Source of the DNA: Planctomycetaceae bacterium UBA4732
GTDB lineage: Bacteria > Planctomycetota > Planctomycetia > Gemmatales > Gemmataceae
DNA length: 11,680 bases
Direction of reading: 5' to 3'
Assembly: GCA_002404095.1 (NCBI GenBank)
Contig: DHJA01000284.1
Location: 1-11,680 of the forward strand
The notes under the pieces were generated by a model. It did no database searches, had not been told where the DNA came from, and saw only the letters and a program-made list of their open reading frames with translations. Positions 7,223-11,680 of the stretch are shown here, piece by piece. Each line of letters starts with the position of its first letter. Position 1 is the first letter of the stretch. A program made the translations under genes and the position numbers.

Positions 7223-8467
7223 GTGAACCGAGATCCGCTGCAACGATCACCCGCCCGGTGGTCGCCGAAACTGTGGCCCTGGTTGGTGCGTCGAACCCGG
7301 CCCTTCCGGCGGCTGTGGCTCGCGCGCCGTTGCGGATTGGACCGTATCGAGGTTCAGGGGCTGGAACACCTGCGCGGCGCCCTGGCTGGCGGCGGCGGCG
7401 TGTTGCTGACGCCCAACCACAGCGACCACTCCGACGCGCTGGTGCTCTTCGAGGCGTCCGACCAACTCCGGCAGCCTTTCCACTTCATGGCCTGCTACCA
7501 GGTGTTTACTCAAAACAACCGGCTGATGCGCCAGTTCATGCGCTGGCACGGCTTGTTCAGCGTCGATCGGGAGGGAACGGACCTACAGGCCTTCCGCCAG
7601 GGGGTCGAAATCTTGCGCCAGAGCCCCTCGCCGTTAGTGATTTACCCCGAAGGCGAAATCTATCACACCAACGACCATCTCACGCCCTTCCGCGGCGGGG
7701 CGGCGGCGATCGCCCTGGCGGCGGCCAAGAATCCGACGCGGCCGATCGTTTGTGTCCCGTGTGCGATGAAGTTCTGGTACGTCGAGGATCCGACGCCGGC
7801 GCTGCTCTCGCTGATGGATCGGCTGGAACGGCGCCTCTTCTGGACCGCCCGGCCGGAATTGCCCCTGATCGAACGGATCTACCGGGTGGCGGAAGGTCTC
7901 CTCGCCCTGAAAGAGATAGAACACCGGGGCGCCACCAGCGCCGGCCCGCTGCCCGACCGGCTCGCCTCCCTCATTGAGACGATCCTCCAGCGCGTGCAGG
8001 CGCGGGTCCAGTTGACCCCCGGCGGAACGGTTCCCGAGCGGGTCAAGACCCTGCGCCAGCATACGATGAAGCGGCTGGCCGCGGCCACTCCCGACGCGGA
8101 TCGCCTACCCGACATGCAAAACCTCGACGACCTATTCAGTGTGGTGCAGCTCTACAGCTATCCGGGCGACTACGTCTCCAAGAACCCGTCGGTGGAGCGG
8201 GTTGCGGAAACCCTGGACAAGTTTGAAGAGGATGTGCTGCAAGCGACGCTGCCGGCGGTGCGCGGTCGCCGGAACGTCTGCCTCCGCTTCGGCGAACCGC
8301 TGCCGGTCGAGCGCGTCCCGGGCCGGCGTGATGCGGCCGCTGGTTTGACCGACGCCTTGGAAGAGCGGGTGCAAGAGTTGCTGGACCGGATCAACGCCGA
8401 TAGAAAGGGCGTCGGAGGTCCCGCGCATTGGCCCTGGACAACACACCAGCCAGCGACATCGGGCTAA
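7223..8467 (+). CDS. PlsC-type 1-acylglycerol-3-phosphate acyltransferase-family protein
   Basis: A 414-residue member of the PlsC/LPLAT glycerolipid acyltransferase family, expected to transfer an acyl chain to a lysophospholipid or related acceptor at the cytoplasmic membrane face. Motif I is NHSDHSD, giving the catalytic His66-x4-Asp71 pair. Motif II is GLFSVDR at 110-116. Motif III is YPEGEIYHTND at 141-151, with Glu replacing the usual Thr after PEG. A motif IV-like PIVCVPCAM follows at 174-182. Only the first half is the catalytic domain; residues from about 200 onward form a charged, mostly helical extension of unknown role, making the protein longer than the roughly 250 residues of classical PlsC. 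No clear membrane helix is present. The start is GTG 7223, preceded by AGGAG at 7211-7215 with a 7-base spacer. Second gene of a probable operon with the MFS transporter. The acceptor is unknown, so no plsC symbol is given. Confidence 0.87.
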   Translation: MNRDPLQRSPARWSPKLWPWLVRRTRPFRRLWLARRCGLDRIEVQGLEHLRGALAGGGGVLLTPNHSDHSDALVLFEASDQLRQPFHFMACYQVFTQNNRLMRQFMRWHGLFSVDREGTDLQAFRQGVEILRQSPSPLVIYPEGEIYHTNDHLTPFRGGAAAIALAAAKNPTRPIVCVPCAMKFWYVEDPTPALLSLMDRLERRLFWTARPELPLIERIYRVAEGLLALKEIEHRGATSAGPLPDRLASLIETILQRVQARVQLTPGGTVPERVKTLRQHTMKRLAAATPDADRLPDMQNLDDLFSVVQLYSYPGDYVSKNPSVERVAETLDKFEEDVLQATLPAVRGRRNVCLRFGEPLPVERVPGRRDAAAGLTDALEERVQELLDRINADRKGVGGPAHWPWTTHQPATSG

Positions 8468-8500
8468 GAAGCCGTTTCAAAACCCGGGCCCGTGCGTGGC

Positions 8501-9271
8501 TCAAAACGGAAACATCTCATCCATCGGCGACGCCGCCAGTTCCACAAGAAACCCCGCCAGACGCTCCGCCAGCGCGTCCATGAGCCGTCGGCCCTTTTCG
8601 GCCGTCGCCGCCGACGGATCGCCGACGCCCGTACTCGCCGTGGCGAGGTGCCAAGGCCGCGTCATCGCCACCCAACCCTTGTTGACCGCCTCGAAGCGCG
8701 ACGGCCGTACCGCCCCGTCTTCCGCCAGCTCCATGTGCATGAGTTCCGGGAAATAGGCCAAGCCGAGGCTGCTTTCCACCTCGTCGGCGTGTTCGCCCGG
8801 CTTCTCGAACAAGGTAGGGTATAAATCCTTCGCCATACGAAACCAGTCGCACACGCATAAGAAAACGCCAGTGCGGTGGTGCAATTCGCGCGCCAACGGC
8901 TTGAGTTCGTTGCCGCCGTGACCGTTGAGCAGCACCAGCTTGCGCACCCCCTGTCGTTCCAGCGAATCGACCAGGTCCGTCAGCAGGGCCAGCAGCGTCG
9001 TCGGCCTGACGCTGCACGCCAGGGCGCCGGGGATTTTCAAGTGATTCGTGTTCACTCCGTAAGGCATCGTCGGCAACAGGGCGACGCGCGCGCCGGCGTC
9101 CCAGGCGCGCTGACACGCCAGCTCGCCAAGCCTTTCGACCTGAAAAACGTCGGTGCCGTAGGGCATATGGAGGTTGTGCGGTTCCGTGGCGCCAAACGGC
9201 AGGACCGCCGCTTGCCAACGCTGGGCGCGGACGAAGGAATGAGTCTGTTCGGCAAGGATGCTTTCGCGCAT
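8501..9271 (-). CDS. Creatininase-family metal-dependent amidohydrolase
   Basis: A 256-residue protein of the creatininase/creatinine amidohydrolase family, close to the family's usual length of about 250. These enzymes use a two-metal site to hydrolyse cyclic or linear amides; members include creatininase, FAPy deformylase-type enzymes and the mycofactocin peptidase MftE. The metal-ligand pattern is intact: Glu30, His32 and Asp41 in FGATEPHNLHMPYGTD have the same spacing as Glu34, His36 and Asp45 of creatininase. LLNGHGGNE at 114-122 supplies His118, and GEHADEVESS at 159-168 supplies the later acidic residue. The GHGGN form is that of the broad family rather than creatininase proper, so true creatininase activity is doubtful. 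No mycofactocin genes are in the window. ATG 9271 is preceded by GAGG (minus strand, 9282-9279) with a 7-base spacer; that site touches a long inverted repeat. The gene converges on the acyltransferase gene with a 33-base gap and no visible terminator. Confidence 0.88.
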   Translation of the reverse strand: MRESILAEQTHSFVRAQRWQAAVLPFGATEPHNLHMPYGTDVFQVERLGELACQRAWDAGARVALLPTMPYGVNTNHLKIPGALACSVRPTTLLALLTDLVDSLERQGVRKLVLLNGHGGNELKPLARELHHRTGVFLCVCDWFRMAKDLYPTLFEKPGEHADEVESSLGLAYFPELMHMELAEDGAVRPSRFEAVNKGWVAMTRPWHLATASTGVGDPSAATAEKGRRLMDALAERLAGFLVELAASPMDEMFPF

Positions 9272-9275
9272 GGCA

Positions 9276-9352
9276 AAGCCTCATGGTGGGGCGCCCGCTC
9301 CGCGGGCGCCATGTGTCAGGGAGAGACTTTAACACGCCGCCAAGCCTCATGG
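9276..9352. repeat. 11-base direct repeat flanking and entering the inverted arms
   Basis: AAGCCTCATGG occurs at 9276-9286 and again at 9342-9352, each time running into one of the inverted GC-rich arms. The first copy contains the complement of the creatininase-family gene's GAGG ribosome binding site. It may be a remnant of how the element duplicated or inserted, but the second copy lies inside the element, so it is not a simple flanking target-site duplication. Confidence 0.6.
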
Positions 9353-9378
9353 CGCCCGCGGAGCGGGCGCCCCACCAT
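9283..9378. repeat. 96-base element with perfect 30-base inverted arms
   Basis: Arms 9283-9312 and 9349-9378 are perfectly complementary; one further pair (9313/9348) extends them to 31. The 34-36-base centre has no strong symmetry. Each arm is itself a hairpin: GGCGCCCGC-TCC-GCGGGCGCC at 9290-9310 and the mirror form in the right arm. It occupies half of the divergent region between the creatininase-family and polyphosphate kinase genes and begins 11 bases before the first of these. It is upstream of both genes, so it is not a terminator. The design resembles paired REP units or a small MITE-like sequence; no transposase is present. Confidence 0.85.
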
Positions 9379-9422
9379 CAGATGCCCCAGGGGAATTATG
9401 AAGAGCCGGGGCGGACTGCGGT

Positions 9423-9431
9423 TGTTATAAT
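9423..9431 (+). promoter_or_regulatory. Extended -10 promoter of polyphosphate kinase
   Basis: TGTTATAAT gives the TGn extension plus a perfect TATAAT at 9426-9431. No -35 hexamer is recognisable 16-19 bases upstream, which is acceptable for an extended -10 promoter. Transcription would start near 9438, about 24 bases before ATG 9462, leaving the palindromic element outside the mRNA. Confidence 0.6.
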
Positions 9432-9461
9432 GCCCATTCGTCTTTCAGGGGAGGTTTGCTC

Positions 9462-11651
9462 ATGGATTCGGTAACGGCGCCGCCGCCGGCGCTCAGCCTC
9501 ACGGACCCGGCGCTTTACATCAACCGCGAGCTGAGTTGGCTTGAGTTTAACCGCCGTGTGCTGGAAGAAGCTCAAGACCCGGAAGTGCCGCTGTTGGAAC
9601 GCCTCAAGTTCCTGGCCATCTTCGAGTCCAACCTGGACGAGTTTTTCATGGTCCGCGTCGGCGGCCTTCAGCAGAAAGTGCAGGCCGGCATTATCTACGG
9701 CTCCGGCGCCGACCAAATGCCTGTAAGGGAGCAGCTCGAACGCATTGAGCAGACCGTCCGCCGCATGACCGCCGAAACCTATCGCTGTTTGCATGAAACC
9801 GTACTGCCCTCCCTGGAACACGAAGGCATTATCGTGCGCGGCCTCAAGGACCTCACCGACGCCGACAAACGCCACCTGCGTCTGGTGTTTCAGCGCGAAA
9901 TCTTCCCAGTGCTGACGCCGTTGGCCATCGACCCCGGTCATCCTTTTCCGCACTTGCTCAATAAATCGCTCAACCTCGCCGTGATGCTGCGCCGGCCGGG
10001 CGACGAGGAACAACTCTTCGCGGTCGTGCAGGCGCCGGCCGTACTGGCGCGGTTCGTTCAGCTGCCGTCCGAGTCGGGCGCGACGCCGCGCCACGTCTTC
10101 ACGGCCCTGGAAACCATCATCCGAATGCACTTGCCGGACATCTTTCCCGGTATGAACATCAGCCGCGACGCCGTCTTTCGCGTCACACGAGACAGCGATA
10201 TCGAAATCGACGACGACGACGTTGAAGATCTGCTAAAGACCATTGAGGAAGAAGTGCGCAAACGCCGGCGTGGCGCCGCGGTGCGCTTGCAGATCGAGGA
10301 CGACGCTCCGCTGGAGATCGAGCAGTTTTTAACCACCGCCCTTGATCTTTATGCGTCCGACGTGATCCGCATTCCGGGCCTGCTGGACCTTACGGGGCTG
10401 TTCCAAATCCACGGCCTGCCCGGCTACCCGCAGCTGCGCGACAAACAATTCGTGCCGCAGCTCGTGCCGGAGTTCGTCCAGGCGCCCGACCCGTTCACGG
10501 CCATCCGCGCCCGCGACATCCTGGTGCATCACCCCTACGAATCGTTTAGCCACGTCGTCGAATTCATCAACGCCGCCGCCGACGACGACCGCGTGTTGGC
10601 CGTCAAACAGACGCTCTACCGCACCAGCAGCGATTCGCCCGTCGTGCGGGCGCTGCAGCGCGCCGCCGAGAACGGCAAGCAGGTGACGGCCGTCATCGAG
10701 CTAAAGGCACGGCTGGACGAGGAGCGCAATATCGTCTGGGCGCGCGAGCTGGAGAAGTCAGGCGTTCACGTCGTCTTCGGCTTTATCGGCCTCAAGACGC
10801 ATTGCAAAGTGGCGCTGGTGGTGCGCCGCGAGGACGACGGCATTCGCCGTTACGTCCACCTGGCGACGGGTAATTACAATCCGCAGACGGCCCGCATCTA
10901 CACCGACCTCGGTTATTTCACCTGCAATCCGGACTTTTGCGAAGACGCATCGGCGTTGTTTAATCACTTGACCGGCTATGGTGAATTACCGCAATGGCGC
11001 AAGTTGGTGGTGGCGCCGAGTCGGATGCAGTCGTGGATGATCGAGAAGATTGACGCCGAGGCGGCGCTACAACAAGCGGGAAAAGAGGGGCGGATCATCG
11101 CCAAGATCAACGGCCTGCTTGAGCCGGCCGTGATTCAGGCGCTCTACCGCGCCAGTCAGGCGGGCGTGAAGATCGACATTATCTGCCGGGGCATTTGCGC
11201 CTTGCGGCCGGGGTTGCCCGGTTACAGCGACAACATCCGGGTGACTTCGATCATCGACCGTTTTCTGGAGCATAGCCGGATCTATTATTTCGGCAATGGC
11301 GGCGACCCGCAGGTGGCCATCGGCTCGGCCGATTGGATGGACCGCAATCTAAGCCGGCGCGTGGAAGTCGTGTTCCCGATGGAAGCGCCGGAGTTGAAGC
11401 AACGGCTGATCCGCGACATCCTGGGCACGACAATGGCGGACAACGTGAAGGCTCGCGAAATGCTGGCCGACGGCACATATCGGCGCCTGCCGTGTAAGCC
11501 GGGACAGCCGCGCGTGCGCTGTCAGGAGCGATTCCTGGAGATGGCGGCGGAGAACGCCTCGCGGCGCCTAAAGGAAATAGCGCCGGCCACGGTTCCCATG
11601 GTCGAGGTGCGGACGAGCAGCCGTCGGCCGCGGAAACGACAGGCGAAGTGA
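9462..11651 (+). CDS. ppk1: Polyphosphate kinase 1
   Basis: PPK1 reversibly transfers the gamma-phosphate of ATP to a growing inorganic polyphosphate chain, usually at the membrane periphery, supporting stress survival and phosphate storage. The 729-residue protein has the complete family layout. The N-terminal domain carries NRELSWLEFNRRVLEEA from residue 21 and FESNLDEFFMVRVGG, where Asn57 corresponds to the ATP-binding asparagine. An acidic helical stretch follows (DIEIDDDDVEDLL). In the catalytic C-terminal half GLKTHCKVALVVRR contains His447, matching the autophosphorylated histidine, followed by HLATGNYNPQTARIYTD; the second conserved histidine is His604 in DRFLEHSRIYYFGNGGDP, and ADWMDRNLSRRVEVVFP follows. 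The protein ends in a short basic tail. ATG 9462 is preceded by AGGGGAGG at 9447-9454 with a 7-base spacer; TTG 9456 is in frame but too close to that site. No exopolyphosphatase gene is visible; downstream sequence ends within 29 bases. Confidence 0.97.
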   Translation: MDSVTAPPPALSLTDPALYINRELSWLEFNRRVLEEAQDPEVPLLERLKFLAIFESNLDEFFMVRVGGLQQKVQAGIIYGSGADQMPVREQLERIEQTVRRMTAETYRCLHETVLPSLEHEGIIVRGLKDLTDADKRHLRLVFQREIFPVLTPLAIDPGHPFPHLLNKSLNLAVMLRRPGDEEQLFAVVQAPAVLARFVQLPSESGATPRHVFTALETIIRMHLPDIFPGMNISRDAVFRVTRDSDIEIDDDDVEDLLKTIEEEVRKRRRGAAVRLQIEDDAPLEIEQFLTTALDLYASDVIRIPGLLDLTGLFQIHGLPGYPQLRDKQFVPQLVPEFVQAPDPFTAIRARDILVHHPYESFSHVVEFINAAADDDRVLAVKQTLYRTSSDSPVVRALQRAAENGKQVTAVIELKARLDEERNIVWARELEKSGVHVVFGFIGLKTHCKVALVVRREDDGIRRYVHLATGNYNPQTARIYTDLGYFTCNPDFCEDASALFNHLTGYGELPQWRKLVVAPSRMQSWMIEKIDAEAALQQAGKEGRIIAKINGLLEPAVIQALYRASQAGVKIDIICRGICALRPGLPGYSDNIRVTSIIDRFLEHSRIYYFGNGGDPQVAIGSADWMDRNLSRRVEVVFPMEAPELKQRLIRDILGTTMADNVKAREMLADGTYRRLPCKPGQPRVRCQERFLEMAAENASRRLKEIAPATVPMVEVRTSSRRPRKRQAK

Positions 11652-11680
11652 TTTCTTTGCGAGAATTCGTTTAGCCGCGA

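Noticed and set aside
8517..9350. 277-codon minus-strand frame overlapping the creatininase-family gene
   Set aside because: It runs through the inverted repeat and has none of the metal motifs, which lie in the chosen frame.
10208..10222. GAC triplet run in ppk1
   Set aside because: Encodes the acidic DDDD stretch commonly seen in PPK1 proteins; not an independent repeat.
1..11680. CRISPR array, tRNA, rRNA, transposase, phage or defence genes
   Set aside because: None seen on either strand; intergenic regions are all under 260 bases and contain only the elements listed.

Overview
The window is GC-rich bacterial chromosome carrying seven complete genes, three on the left half, four on the right, with no tRNA, rRNA, CRISPR or insertion sequence. 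The best guess at the host is a planctomycete, probably near Gemmata. That rests mainly on the sigma factor at 3046-4365: an ECF-type sigma region continuing into a membrane segment, a coiled coil and a secretin-like (STN-like) tail, a design I associate with that group. The large MMPL/RND exporter, the mixed ATG/GTG starts and the GC-rich intergenic palindromes agree with this but do not prove it. This is an inference from family knowledge, not a database result.

Layout. 1-104: leader with a TTGCAA-17-TACACT promoter. 150-2966 (+): MMPL/RND lipid-type exporter. 2986-3035: long hairpin between convergent genes. 3046-4365 (-): membrane-tethered ECF sigma factor. 4366-4623: divergent intergenic region, the longest gene-free stretch (258 bases), holding the sigma gene's Shine-Dalgarno site and -10 box and an 87-base imperfect palindrome. 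4624-5562 (+): membrane-anchored alpha/beta hydrolase. 5563-5793: a good promoter and a leader of about 130 bases. 5794-7164 (+) and 7223-8467 (+): an MFS transporter and a PlsC-type acyltransferase, probably one operon. 8501-9271 (-): creatininase-family metal-dependent amidohydrolase. 9272-9461: divergent region with a 96-base element built of perfect 30-base inverted arms, and an extended -10 promoter. 9462-11651 (+): polyphosphate kinase 1. 11652-11680: nothing recognisable.

How the genes fit together. Four of the seven could act on the envelope or on lipids: the MMPL exporter, the hydrolase of the monoacylglycerol-lipase type, the acyltransferase and the MFS transporter next to it. The sigma factor is likely a sensor-regulator, but its targets cannot be read from the sequence. 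Polyphosphate kinase and the creatininase-family enzyme look like housekeeping or accessory metabolism and share only a divergent promoter region.

The most unusual content is (i) the single-chain sigma factor with a predicted extracytoplasmic STN-like domain and (ii) two intergenic palindromic elements of different sequence but the same plan: two inverted GC-rich units, each able to fold into its own hairpin. One of these abuts the ribosome binding site of the creatininase-family gene.
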